A DNA stretch of 64,000 nt, from assembly GCA_963724665.1 (NCBI GenBank), contig CAVRVH010000007.1, positions 1,116,001-1,180,000 of the forward strand. Direction: 5' to 3'. The DNA comes from DASUPK01 sp963724665 (GTDB lineage Bacteria > Actinomycetota > Thermoleophilia > Solirubrobacterales > 70-9). Shown here in pieces: positions 24,060 to 31,607 of the stretch. Position numbers and translations under genes: made by a program. The notes beneath the pieces are model-generated. The model did no database searches. It saw nothing but the letters and a program-made list of their open reading frames with translations, and had not been told where the DNA came from. Within the stretch, counting starts at the first letter, position 1; every line of letters starts with the position of its first letter.

Positions 24060-25745
24060 TCATGCGGCCCTCCCTCCAACCGCCGGTTCGCGCCTTGCAC
24101 GCTCGGCCTGCCTGACGCGAGCCATCCATTCCGCGGGAGAGATCTCACCCGCGATCAGCTCCGACAGGCCGTCCAGTGACGAGGACTCCATGCCGGCCTT
24201 GCGCACGGCTGCCGCGATCAGCGGCACCGAATCCAGCGCTTCCGACGCCTGCCCGATGATCTCCGGGATCTGCTCAGCCGGGGTGCCGTCTCCCAGCAGC
24301 TCGCCCGCGCGACGGTTGCGGCTGCCCTCGGCGAGGATGGTCGCCGTCAGGTCGCCCACCCCCGCGATCCCGGCGAAGGTCTCGTGCTCGGCTCCGAGGG
24401 CGCGGGCATAGGCGACGCACTCGCGCCAGACCTGCGCGGTTGCGATCCCGGCGGCATTCATACCCTGGGCCCGGGCTGCGGCGCCGGCCAGAGCCGCGGC
24501 GTTCTTCGCCGCGCCCGCGACCTCCACGCCGACCATGTCCTCAGAGCGCTCGCAGACGAGGCCGGCCTCGTCGAAGACGCTGCCGAGCTGGTCGCGGAGG
24601 TCTGCATCGCGGCTGCCGAGCACCAGCGCCGCCGTGCCCGAGACCGCCTCCTTCGCGTGGGCGGGGCCGCCGAGCGAGGCGATCGCGCGGGCGCGGATGC
24701 GTTCCGAGACGTACTCCGATGGCAATGCCGCCATCGGCGCAACCATCCCCTTGCTGAGCAGGAGCACCGATGCGCGCTGCCCCACCCGGTCTCCGATCGC
24801 GCCGACGGCCTGCGGGAGGGCTGCCGAAGGGACCGCGAGACAGACCAGGTCGATGCCCGCCAGCTCGATGTCCGACGCCCGCTTGACGGTCAGGGATTCG
24901 GGGAGCTGGACGCCGGGGAGGTACTGCTCGTTGGTCCGGGTCTCGCTCATCTCCTCAGCGCGTTCCGGGGTGCGGGTGCCGAGTTGAACCTCGAGCCCCC
25001 CGCGCGCGAGCAGCACCGCGACGGCGGTCCCCCAGCTGCCCGCCCCGATCACGGCGGCCTTGCGCAGGGGCGGCAGCCCGCCCAGCCATTCCCACTGCAG
25101 CTCGATCACGGGCCAGATCCGCGCGCCGACGGAGTTCGCGAGAGCCGGCGACGGATCCTCGGTGCGCGGGAAGGTGAGCGCGCGTCCCAGCCGGACCTTC
25201 ACCTTCCTCGGCCGGATCTTCCAGCCGCGACGGACCTGCTCGGTGCCGTGCACCGCGACTGGGAGAACCGCCGCTCCGGTCTCGAGCGCCAGGCGGCCGA
25301 AGCCGCGCTTCGGCCGGGCGAGGGATCCTGTTCGATGGCGGGTGCCCTCGGGGAAGATGCAGATTGCGCCGCTCCGCTCCAGCACCTCGCGCGAGGTGAT
25401 CAGTGTCTGCTCGTCGGATTGCCCCCGGCGCACGGGGTAGGCACCGAGGCGGTTCAGGATCCAGCCCTGCCAGTGCTTCTCGAAGAGCTCGACCTTGGCG
25501 ACGTAATGCAACGGGCGCCCCCACGGGAGCGAGGCGCCGATCACGAACGGGTCGAGGAAGCTGCGGTGGTTCGCCGCGACGATCAGCGGGCCCTTGACCT
25601 TGCCGTGCTCGCGCCCGATCCGCGAGAGCCGGAAGTAGAGGAGAAAGAAGGGGACGAGGATCAGGCGCGCGAGGAAGAAGAGCGGGCGGTTGACGCCGTG
25701 CTCACGCGTGAAGCGGTGGTAGCCGAGCAGCCTCTCCTCATCCAT
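24060..25745 (-). CDS. Fusion of 1-acylglycerol-3-phosphate acyltransferase and glycerol-3-phosphate dehydrogenase
   Basis: 561 residues, two complete enzymes in one frame. Residues 1-~225 are PlsC: a membrane segment (FFLARLILVPFFLLYF), acyltransferase motif I AANHRSFLDPF and motif III IFPEGTRHRTG. Residues ~229-561 are a full-length GpsA: NAD(P) motif AVIGAGSWGTAVAVLLARGG, GPAHAKEAV, catalytic Lys in AGAAKNAAALAG and GVGDLTATILAEGSRNRRAG. GpsA makes sn-glycerol-3-phosphate and PlsC acylates 1-acyl-G3P to phosphatidate, so the fusion links the first and third steps of phospholipid synthesis. The linker is only a few residues. Confidence 0.92.
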   Translation of the reverse strand: MDEERLLGYHRFTREHGVNRPLFFLARLILVPFFLLYFRLSRIGREHGKVKGPLIVAANHRSFLDPFVIGASLPWGRPLHYVAKVELFEKHWQGWILNRLGAYPVRRGQSDEQTLITSREVLERSGAICIFPEGTRHRTGSLARPKRGFGRLALETGAAVLPVAVHGTEQVRRGWKIRPRKVKVRLGRALTFPRTEDPSPALANSVGARIWPVIELQWEWLGGLPPLRKAAVIGAGSWGTAVAVLLARGGLEVQLGTRTPERAEEMSETRTNEQYLPGVQLPESLTVKRASDIELAGIDLVCLAVPSAALPQAVGAIGDRVGQRASVLLLSKGMVAPMAALPSEYVSERIRARAIASLGGPAHAKEAVSGTAALVLGSRDADLRDQLGSVFDEAGLVCERSEDMVGVEVAGAAKNAAALAGAAARAQGMNAAGIATAQVWRECVAYARALGAEHETFAGIAGVGDLTATILAEGSRNRRAGELLGDGTPAEQIPEIIGQASEALDSVPLIAAAVRKAGMESSSLDGLSELIAGEISPAEWMARVRQAERARREPAVGGRAA

Positions 25746-25804
25746 GCCCAGATCGAAACCCCGTCGTTGGGGGCAGTTACAGGTGGATCGCGCCTGCCCA
25801 ATGC

Positions 25805-26833
25805 CTACCAGGCGGCTTCGAGGATCGCGGTGAGGTCCTCGCGCGTGACCTCGCTGGGAGTCATGTGCTCGAGCTCGGGCCGCGCCATCGCCACGTCGAG
25901 CACCTCGTCGATCCGCCCTCGGTCCGCTCCCAGCTCACTCAAACGCCGATGCCCAGCGAGATCGGCGATGCGCAGCTGCAGGCCGGGGGCGTCGGTGCCC
26001 AGGGCAGCGGCGAGCGCCTCGCCCTGTTCCGTCACCCGCTCGCGCATCGCCTCCATCGTGTGCGGCAGGAGCGCGGCGTAGGTCTCGGCGTGCGGAATCC
26101 CTAGCACCCTGACGGCCGTCTGACCGAGCACGTGGTGAAGGGCGATTCCGGCGCGGTCGACGGCGATACCGCAGAGCAGCGCGCCGAGGGCCAGCGCCGA
26201 GCGATCTCGCCTACCGGGCGATTGGTCGAGCGCTCGCGCGATCAACTCGGCCCCGCGCAGCCCCGCAGCCCGGGAGTCCTCGTCGGCGAGCGGCGTGAAG
26301 AGGGAATCGGAGCCGTGGGCCAGGGCGTTCATCGCAGTCGCGCGCAATTGCGGCTCCGGCGCGCTGGTCATCGCGTCGCTGTACGCGATCACCAGGTTGG
26401 GCCTCACGCCCGCAGAGGCGTCACGGCCCGCCGGCAACCGGTGGATCGCGGTCATCGGGGCGCCCGAGAGAGTCGTCGGGATCGCCGCGACCTCTGCGCC
26501 CAGGACCGCCGCGACGCCCTTTGCCGAATCGATCACCCGCCCACCGCCGAATGCGACCAGGCGCTCGCTCCCTATTTCGTCGACGATCGCCGCGGAGACC
26601 TCGGGGACCCCTCCCGAGGCGACCAGGTGAGTACGGGCGGCGGCGTCCCCGAGACCGGGGGCATCCGCGAGCGCGCGGGGAGTCGAGAGGAGCTCGAATG
26701 GGTCCCAGCCTTGCTCGGCGAGCGTGCCGAGCGGATCGGTGACCGGGCCTCCGTAGAGGAGCAGCTTCCGTCGGTCGTCGGCGAAGTCGACCCACGCCCC
26801 TTGCCCGGGCGGCTTCAGATCGTTGAGAGACAA
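25805..26833 (-). CDS. Iron-containing alcohol dehydrogenase (maleylacetate-reductase-like)
   Basis: 342-residue type III alcohol dehydrogenase. The NAD loop is VAFGGGRVIDSAKGVAAV; metal-ligand segments are ALAHGSDSLFTPLADEDSRA, HHVLGQTAVRVLG and IPHAETYAALLPH. The sequence is closest in form to maleylacetate reductases, but no ring-cleavage genes are near, so the substrate is open. The frame begins with TTG 26833, just 1 nt after the tRNA-Thr 3' end; GTG 26791 is an alternative and would leave room for transcript processing. Confidence 0.85.
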   Translation of the reverse strand: MSLNDLKPPGQGAWVDFADDRRKLLLYGGPVTDPLGTLAEQGWDPFELLSTPRALADAPGLGDAAARTHLVASGGVPEVSAAIVDEIGSERLVAFGGGRVIDSAKGVAAVLGAEVAAIPTTLSGAPMTAIHRLPAGRDASAGVRPNLVIAYSDAMTSAPEPQLRATAMNALAHGSDSLFTPLADEDSRAAGLRGAELIARALDQSPGRRDRSALALGALLCGIAVDRAGIALHHVLGQTAVRVLGIPHAETYAALLPHTMEAMRERVTEQGEALAAALGTDAPGLQLRIADLAGHRRLSELGADRGRIDEVLDVAMARPELEHMTPSEVTREDLTAILEAAW

Positions 26834-26834
26834 G

Positions 26835-26907
26835 AGCCCGGAGTGGGACTCGAACCCACAGCCTCCTGATTACAAATCAGGTGCTCCACCAGTTGAGCTA
26901 TCCGGGC
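26835..26907 (-). tRNA. tRNA-Thr (anticodon UGU)
   Basis: Cloverleaf on the minus strand: acceptor arms GCCCGGA / TCCGGGC, D-arm AGCTCAACTGGTGGAGC, anticodon stem CTGAT/ATCAG with loop TTTGTAA (anticodon UGU), T-arm GTGGGTTCGAGTCCCAC. Discriminator base U; CCA is not encoded. A -10-like TACCCT (26917-26922) ends 9 nt upstream of the 5' end. The alcohol dehydrogenase frame starts 1 nt after the 3' end, so that mRNA may be released by tRNA processing. Confidence 0.97.
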
Positions 26908-26916
26908 GACCGGGAC

Positions 26917-26922
26917 AGGGTA
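26917..26922 (-). promoter_or_regulatory. -10 box of the tRNA-Thr gene
   Basis: TACCCT on the minus strand, 9 nt before the mature tRNA 5' end. It has the same TANNNT form and spacing seen before leaderless start codons here. No convincing -35 box. Confidence 0.5.
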
Positions 26923-26955
26923 AGCCGGGCCCGCCGTGGAGGTGGGAAGGGCCGC

Positions 26956-27372
26956 CTAGCCGTCCGAGCCGTCGTTGGAGCCGTCGTCGACGTAGTCGTC
27001 GGGGCTGAGGATCTGGTCGGCGTCCTCGGCGACGCACTCGCCCATCGCGTCGTCGACGGTGTCCGTGGTGTCCTCGCCGTAGTCGTCGATGAACTGGGCG
27101 ACGCCGTTCTGGGCCAGCTCGTCCTGGCAGTCCGAGTTGGCGGTGTTGAGAGCGGTCGCGACCTGCGACTTGGTCCGCCGGGCGCAGGAGCGCATCGTGC
27201 GCTTGGCGCCGTAGCGCTTGCGGAACGCCTTCTTGCCGATGGCCGCCCGCTCCTGGGAGCACTGCTGGGCGGTCAGGCTCGAGACCTGACCGCCCAGCGA
27301 GGCCGCGGAGCCGGCTGGGAGTGCGAGCAGCGCGGCCGCGGCGATCCCTCCGATGGCGTACCTGAACTTCAC
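26956..27372 (-). CDS. Secreted protein of unknown function
   Basis: 138 residues. From GTG 27372 the protein begins with a clear signal peptide (VKFRYAIGGIAAAALLALPA, cleavage near GSAAS) and then a Cys-containing helical domain with four cysteines (QQCSQERAA, RSCARRTKS, SDCQDELAQ, GECVAEDAD) and an acidic Asp/Gly/Ser tail. The start is set by the signal peptide; GGAGGT lies 13 nt upstream. Four cysteines in an exported domain suggest two disulfides. No family recognised. Confidence 0.72.
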   Translation of the reverse strand: MKFRYAIGGIAAAALLALPAGSAASLGGQVSSLTAQQCSQERAAIGKKAFRKRYGAKRTMRSCARRTKSQVATALNTANSDCQDELAQNGVAQFIDDYGEDTTDTVDDAMGECVAEDADQILSPDDYVDDGSNDGSDG

Positions 27373-27454
27373 CTGCGCCGTATCGACCTCCGGCGTGCTC
27401 CTCGCGATCCCGAATTTCCGGGTTCGTGGACGGACGGTGGGGCATACTCCTGGC

Positions 27455-27778
27455 GTGGCCAAGCTCCGCGAATCCCTCGACGCCCCCCGCGCTACGGCGG
27501 ACCGCGGCCGATGGCTCGCGCGAGGCGCGTGGCTACTGGCGGCAGCCGAGATCGTCCTCGCGGTTCGCAATCACGTCACGACCCGCCTGAGCGAGAAGGA
27601 TCGCCAGCGGATGGTCGAGATCGTCAAGGCGTCGAAGGGGCGCCCGTCCAACCTCTCAGACCGGCAGCGCAAGGAGCTCAAATCGCTCCTGAATCAGGTC
27701 GAGCCCCGGGAGCTGGCGAAGACCGTTGCCACCAGTGGCTTCGCCAGCAAGTTCTCCAAGGGACTGCGCCGCAAATAG
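27455..27778 (+). CDS. Small helical protein of unknown function
   Basis: 107 residues. VAKLRESLDAPRATADRGRW is followed by a short hydrophobic helix (ARGAWLLAAAEIVLAVRNHV) and a basic region (NHVTTRLSEKDRQRMVEIVK; NLSDRQRKELKSLLNQVEPR). GTG 27455 is chosen because CATACT (27443-27448) ends 6 nt upstream. A hairpin directly follows the stop codon. It resembles small actinobacterial proteins that link a membrane-associated helix to a charged domain, but no function is assignable. Confidence 0.72.
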   Translation: MAKLRESLDAPRATADRGRWLARGAWLLAAAEIVLAVRNHVTTRLSEKDRQRMVEIVKASKGRPSNLSDRQRKELKSLLNQVEPRELAKTVATSGFASKFSKGLRRK

Positions 27779-27780
27779 AA

Positions 27781-27808
27781 AGCGACCGCCCCTTGCGGGA
27801 CGGCCGCT
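27781..27808 (+). terminator. Hairpin directly after the small helical protein gene
   Basis: AGCG-a-CCG-c-CCC TTGC GGG-a-CGG-c-CGCT: ten base pairs with two 1x1 mismatches, starting 2 nt after the stop codon at 27778. No U-run, as is common in high-GC genomes. Confidence 0.45.
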
Positions 27809-27833
27809 TGGCTGCCGTGCCGTTCTCATGCGA

Positions 27834-27855
27834 GGGTGCTCCGCAGGAGCAACCC
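27834..27855. terminator. Hairpin between convergent genes
   Basis: GGG-TGCTCC GCA GGAGCA-A-CCC: nine base pairs with one bulge, in the 98-bp gap between two convergent genes. It could serve the sigma-factor transcript from the right or as a second stop for the left gene. Confidence 0.45.
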
Positions 27856-27876
27856 GTTAGATGCCGGAAGGCGATT

Positions 27877-28578
27877 TCAGATCTTCACCATGCGCGAGTC
27901 GAGGTGGATGCCCACCTTGCGCTTGACGCGCTGCAGGGCGTTGTCGACCGTCTTGGTGTCGCAGTCGAGCTTCTCCCCGATCACCTCGTAGGAGTGACCG
28001 TCGAGGTAGAGAGCCAGGACGCGGCTCTCGAGCTCGGAGAGGACGCTGGTCAGGCAGGCGACCAGGCTCTCCAGCTCCTCGCCCGCGATCACCTGGTTGG
28101 CGGGGTCGCGGACGGACGGGCCGGGCAGGACCTCCTCCAGGGTCGTCTCGGAGTCGGGGCCCGCCGCCGCGGGCGTCTGGCTGAACGAGACGTACTGATT
28201 GAGCGGGGTGTGCTTGTTGCGGGTCGCGGTCTTGACCGCGGTGATGATCTGCCGGGTGATGCAGAGCTCGGCGAACCCGCGGAAGCTCGCCTCGCGCTCG
28301 GGCCGGTAATCGCGAATGGCCTTGAACAGGCCCAGCATCCCTTCCTGCATCAGGTCGTCGGCATCGCCGCCGAGCAGGAAGTAGGACGAGGACTTGACCC
28401 GCACGAAGCGCCGGTAGCGGCGCACGAGCTGGTCGTAGGCATCGGTCCGGCCATGCTTGGCCAGCGAGACGAGGAACTCATCGTCCGGGCCGGGCCCGGT
28501 GGTGGTGCGAGCGCCCTCGGGAATGGCTCTGGCGGGGACGACCGCGTGCTCTTCAGTGCTTGGGGTAGGTACAGCCAC
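27877..28578 (-). CDS. sigH: SigH-type RNA polymerase sigma factor
   Basis: 233-residue sigma-70 factor of the Bacillus SigH (Spo0H-like) group. Region 2 is diagnostic: GGDADDLMQEGMLGLFKAIR, then FRGFAELCITRQIITAVKTA and NKHTPLNQYVSF. Region 4 is SELESRVLALYLDGHSYEVI. It begins at GTG 28578. A promoter lies ~108 nt upstream and a hairpin covers its Shine-Dalgarno sequence and start codon. Its position after cysS-rlmB matches sigH in the classic tilS-to-sigH order. In this class it probably serves a transition or stress role rather than sporulation. Confidence 0.9.
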   Translation of the reverse strand: MAVPTPSTEEHAVVPARAIPEGARTTTGPGPDDEFLVSLAKHGRTDAYDQLVRRYRRFVRVKSSSYFLLGGDADDLMQEGMLGLFKAIRDYRPEREASFRGFAELCITRQIITAVKTATRNKHTPLNQYVSFSQTPAAAGPDSETTLEEVLPGPSVRDPANQVIAGEELESLVACLTSVLSELESRVLALYLDGHSYEVIGEKLDCDTKTVDNALQRVKRKVGIHLDSRMVKI

Positions 28579-28609
28579 AGCAACCTCCTAGGTGGGGGTG
28601 GTCTGTGGC
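28574..28609 (-). promoter_or_regulatory. Hairpin covering the sigH ribosome binding site
   Basis: On the minus strand GCCACAG (28603-28609) pairs perfectly with CTGTGGC (28574-28580), which contains the GTG start codon (28576-28578). The AGGAGG (28584-28589) sits in the loop opposite a C-rich stretch (ACCACCCCCACC) able to pair with it. Upstream, CCTCC AGG GGAGG (28618-28630) forms another hairpin whose CCTCC could alternatively pair with the AGGAGG. This looks like translational control. Confidence 0.55.
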
Positions 28610-28692
28610 GCTCCGTACCTCCCCTGGAGGCGCCTTCGGTCCGGGTGCTGTCCATCAGGCTCGACCTGAGGTTCACCCTTTCGTCGCGGAGC

Positions 28693-28720
28693 AGCCTACT
28701 CGCGGACCGCGGAATGTCAA
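28693..28720 (-). promoter_or_regulatory. Sigma-70 promoter of sigH
   Basis: -35 TTGACA (28715-28720), 16-nt spacer, -10 TAGGCT (28693-28698), the best consensus promoter in the window. Start near 28686 gives a ~108-nt leader. The remaining ~145 bp to the MarR gene holds nothing else I recognise. Confidence 0.7.
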
Positions 28721-28866
28721 CCACAGTTCGGAGCCGATGCAATTCGGCTTGCAGGATCCGTGCCTGGGAGGCCCGAAAAGATGCCCTCCGTCCGCGACCA
28801 CTGGTAATCCGTGTCGCGCTCGGCGCGCGGCCCACGGCGGTGGAGCCGGCGCCTCAGCTCAGCGGC

Positions 28867-29340
28867 TCAGTCGGGGGTGCACTGACCGTCGGGGTTCCCC
28901 AGGCGGCCGAGCAGCTCGGTCAGGGTCTTGATCTCCTCGTCACTGAGGACGGCGCCGAGCCTGCGTTCGATGTCGTCGACGTGACCCGGAGCCGCCTCCC
29001 TGAGCTTGTCGAGCCCGGCATCGGTGAGGATCGCGTAGCTCACCCGCGCATCCGACTTGCACTCGCCCTTTCCGACCAGCCCCTGATCCTCGAGGCGGTC
29101 GAGGAGGCGGGTGATTCCGGACGGGGAGAGGTTCAGCTCGTTTGCCAGGTCGATCCGGCGCATGCCATCGTCGCCCACCCGGGATAGGAGGAGCAGGCAG
29201 CCGTAGTCGTTGATCGTGAGCCCGTGGCTGGCCACCAGCGCTGCGCTCAGCTCGCGGACGAGGACCGCATGGGCGCTGAGCAACGTGCCGAAGGCGTCGG
29301 TCGACGGAAGTACTTGAGTTTTCAACTGTTGTGTAGTCAA
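28867..29340 (-). CDS. MarR-family transcriptional regulator
   Basis: 157-residue winged-helix dimer regulator: LTINDYGCLLLLSRVGDDGM, wing/recognition region IDLANELNLSPSGITRLLDR and SDARVSYAILTDAGLDKLRE. It is divergent from yceI and an FMN reductase, with palindromes in the 62-bp gap, the usual layout of MarR repressors that sense phenolics or oxidants. The frame begins at TTG 29340, but a 31-bp palindrome (29312-29342) covers it and another TTG lies at 29325, so the true start is uncertain. Confidence 0.88.
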   Translation of the reverse strand: MTTQQLKTQVLPSTDAFGTLLSAHAVLVRELSAALVASHGLTINDYGCLLLLSRVGDDGMRRIDLANELNLSPSGITRLLDRLEDQGLVGKGECKSDARVSYAILTDAGLDKLREAAPGHVDDIERRLGAVLSDEEIKTLTELLGRLGNPDGQCTPD

Positions 29341-29342
29341 GT
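29312..29342. promoter_or_regulatory. 31-bp imperfect palindrome at the MarR start
   Basis: Arms ACTTGA / TCAAGT with inner CAAC / GTTG around a single central base. It overlaps the first codons of the MarR frame and is a candidate autorepression site. Confidence 0.5.
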
Positions 29343-29356
29343 TTCTCTGCTAAACT
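29329..29356 (+). promoter_or_regulatory. Promoter of yceI and the FMN reductase
   Basis: -35 TTGTGT (29329-29334), 16-nt spacer, -10 TAAACT (29351-29356). The predicted start, near 29363, falls inside the operator at 29358-29371. The gene it serves has an AAGGAG. Confidence 0.55.
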
Positions 29357-29357
29357 G

Positions 29358-29371
29358 TTTGACAGGTCAAA
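29358..29371. promoter_or_regulatory. Candidate MarR operator
   Basis: Perfect inverted repeat TTTGAC-AG-GTCAAA placed on the predicted transcription start of the yceI promoter, where bound repressor would block transcription. Confidence 0.6.
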
Positions 29372-29402
29372 TAAGTGTAGCTCTCGACAAGGAGACAATC
29401 AA

Positions 29403-29951
29403 ATGACCACAGCACAAGCAGAGTCAACCATTCCGACCGGCACATGGCAATCCGATCCCGTTCATTCGCACGCCGGGTTCTCGGTGAAGCACATGGTCGG
29501 AACGTTTCGCGGCAGCTTCGGCGAGTTCGAGGCAAGCGTCAGTGACGCCTCGGGCCAGCCGCAGCTCACGGGCCACGTCCCCGTGGAGAGCGTCCAGGTC
29601 AAGGAGGAGAACCTCCAGGGCCACCTGCTCTCCCCCGAGTTCTTCGACATCGAGAAGACGCCGGAGATCTCATTCCAGTCCAGCGCCATCAAGGTCGAGG
29701 ACGGCCAGGTCGTCGTCGACGGCGAGCTGACCGTCAAGGGCATAACCAAGGCAGTCGTCGCCCGCGGCGAGATCAACGGCCCGATAGACGGCCCCGATGG
29801 CAATCCGAGGCTCGGGATTGACCTCGAAAGCAAGGTCGATCGTCACGACTACGGCCTCGACTGGAACATGGACCTCCCCGGTGGGGGCAAGGTCCTCGGC
29901 GACGAGGTCACCCTGTCCGTCCACCTCGAGCTGGTCAAGGAAGAGGCGTAG
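29403..29951 (+). CDS. YceI-family lipid/isoprenoid-binding protein
   Basis: 182-residue lipocalin-like beta-barrel that binds polyisoprenoids or quinone-like lipids in relatives. Signature WQSDPVHSHAGFSVKHMVGT, FRGSFGEFEA and FDIEKTPEISFQSSAI. It has no signal peptide, so it is cytoplasmic here. ATG 29403 is preceded by AAGGAG. Likely an operon with the FMN reductase 2 bp downstream and under the MarR regulator, which suggests a quinone or redox-lipid stress role. Confidence 0.93.
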   Translation: MTTAQAESTIPTGTWQSDPVHSHAGFSVKHMVGTFRGSFGEFEASVSDASGQPQLTGHVPVESVQVKEENLQGHLLSPEFFDIEKTPEISFQSSAIKVEDGQVVVDGELTVKGITKAVVARGEINGPIDGPDGNPRLGIDLESKVDRHDYGLDWNMDLPGGGKVLGDEVTLSVHLELVKEEA

Positions 29952-29953
29952 CC

Positions 29954-30523
29954 ATGAAGGTGCTCGCGATCTCAGGAAGCCTGCGTCGCGACTCCCACAA
30001 CACCGCGCTCCTGCGGGCGGCGGCGGAGCTCGTGCCGCCGCCCGTGGAGCTCGAGATCTTCGAGGGGCTCAAGGCCGTTGAGCCTTACGACGAAGACGAC
30101 GATCATGGCGCCGGTCCCGCCGGCGCCCGCCGCCTGCGCGAGGCGATCGAGTCGGCCGACGCCGTCCTGATTGCCACCCCCGAATACAACAGCTCGATTC
30201 CCGGCCAGCTCAAGAACGCCATCGACTGGGCTTCGCGGCCGCTCCGTGACAACGCCCTCTGGGGCAAGCCGGTCGCCGTAGTCGGCGCCAGCACCGGGAT
30301 GTTCGGCGCCGTCTGGGCGCAGGCCGAGGTCCGGAAGACCGCCGCCGCCAGCGGAGCTCGGATAGTCGACAAGGACCTCCCCGTCGGGCATGCGGACCAG
30401 GCGATTACGGACGATGGTCGCCTCAACGACTCCGAGCTGCGCGAGCGTTACGTCGAGATCATCGACGAACTGATTGCGCTTGCGGAGCAGGTCGAGCAGC
30501 CCTCGGAGCAGCTGGCTGCCTGA
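29954..30523 (+). CDS. NADPH-dependent FMN reductase (flavodoxin-fold quinone reductase-like)
   Basis: 189-residue flavodoxin-like oxidoreductase. FMN phosphate loop SGSLRRDSHNTALLRAA and the family block ATPEYNSSIPGQLKNAIDWA followed by SRP. Related enzymes reduce quinones, azo dyes or chromate. It starts 2 bp after yceI and shares its promoter; with MarR it forms a probable quinone-stress unit. Confidence 0.92.
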   Translation: MKVLAISGSLRRDSHNTALLRAAAELVPPPVELEIFEGLKAVEPYDEDDDHGAGPAGARRLREAIESADAVLIATPEYNSSIPGQLKNAIDWASRPLRDNALWGKPVAVVGASTGMFGAVWAQAEVRKTAAASGARIVDKDLPVGHADQAITDDGRLNDSELRERYVEIIDELIALAEQVEQPSEQLAA

Positions 30524-30547
30524 TCCCCTAGGTAGGGTTGCGCGTCG

Positions 30548-30943
30548 ATGGAACGACGCGAGGGCATCGACGCGCCCAACGAGGAGGCCATGGCTGCCTT
30601 CGCCGGGCGCGCCTCCGAGGGCCCCGTCTACATGCTCAACCTGCTCCAGTTCCTTCCAGACGGCGGGGCGGAGCGCTACGCGGAGTACGGAACGGTCGTG
30701 ACACCCCTGTTCGAGCGCGCCGGCGGCCAGGCGATCTTCGCTGGGCGCCCCGCGGAGTCCCTGATCGGCGAGGGATCCTGGGACATGGTGCTCGTCGTCT
30801 CCTACCCGACCCGGCAGGCATTCCTCGACATGGTCTCGTCGCCCGAGTACCAGGAGATCGAGCATCTCCGCAGCGATGCTCTGGTCCGCTCCGAGCTGCG
30901 GGCGATGGACGCCGTCGACGCTGCCGAGCTGCCGGGCGGCTAG
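30548..30943 (+). CDS. DUF1330-like dimeric alpha/beta-barrel protein
   Basis: 131 residues. GPVYMLNLLQFLPDGGAERY followed by a Tyr and VSYPTRQAFLDMVSSPEYQE match DUF1330 (NIPSNAP-like ferredoxin fold). Function unknown. The ATG lies 9 nt after TAGGGT (30533-30538) with no ribosome binding site, so it has its own leaderless promoter despite following the reductase by 24 bp. Its stop overlaps the convergent rlmB by 4 bp. Confidence 0.85.
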   Translation: MERREGIDAPNEEAMAAFAGRASEGPVYMLNLLQFLPDGGAERYAEYGTVVTPLFERAGGQAIFAGRPAESLIGEGSWDMVLVVSYPTRQAFLDMVSSPEYQEIEHLRSDALVRSELRAMDAVDAAELPGG

Positions 30944-31605
30944 CCGGCCCGCTGCCGGCGGGCCTCGAAGAGGATCACCGCGGCGGCCACCGATGCATTG
31001 AGCGATCCGACCCTGCCGGTTATGGGGATCGACACGAGCTCATCGCAGGTCTTGGCCACCCGCTGCCTGAGGCCCTTGCCCTCGGAGCCGAGGACGAGAA
31101 CGGCACGCCCCGTCCACTCGACGTCGGTGTAGGCGCGCTCCGACTCGGCGTCGGCACCGTAAATCCAGGCCTCCGCCCGTTTGGCCTCGGCCAGCCAGTC
31201 GGCCAGATTCCTGACCCTTGCCACCGGCAGGTGCTCCACGGCTCCCGCGGAGGCCTTGCACGCCGCGGCGGTGACCGACGCCGCACGGCGATCCGGGATC
31301 ACCACGCCGGCCGCCCCAGCCACCTCGGCCGCGCGGCAGACGGCGCCGAGATTGTGAGGGTCCTGGATTTGATCCAGCGCGACGATCAGCCCCTGGCCGT
31401 CGTCACCGTCGAACAGGCTGTCCGGGTCGGCGTAGGGATACGGATCGACCTCCGCAACCACGCCCTGGTGGTCCGGAGATCCACAGAGACGCTCGAGCTC
31501 ATCGGCCGGGGTGTCCGGCGCTCGCCAGACCTTCTGGACGCGTCGTCGCCCTCGCTCAGCCTCCGCCACCGGCCGGCGCCCATAGATCAGCTCGCGCTCG
31601 GCCAC
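30940..31605 (-). CDS. rlmB: 23S rRNA (guanosine-2'-O-)-methyltransferase RlmB (TrmH family)
   Basis: SPOUT-fold SAM-dependent methyltransferase of the peptidyl-transferase-region guanosine (G2251, E. coli numbering). 221 residues with substrate-binding N-terminal domain (ELIYGRRPVAEAERGRRRVQ) and SPOUT motifs QIQDPHNLGAVCRAAE, LVLGSEGKGLRQRV and GSLNASVAAAVILFEARRQ. It starts 2 bp after the cysS stop, as in many genomes. Confidence 0.94.
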   Translation of the reverse strand: MAERELIYGRRPVAEAERGRRRVQKVWRAPDTPADELERLCGSPDHQGVVAEVDPYPYADPDSLFDGDDGQGLIVALDQIQDPHNLGAVCRAAEVAGAAGVVIPDRRAASVTAAACKASAGAVEHLPVARVRNLADWLAEAKRAEAWIYGADAESERAYTDVEWTGRAVLVLGSEGKGLRQRVAKTCDELVSIPITGRVGSLNASVAAAVILFEARRQRAG

Positions 31606-31607
31606 GG

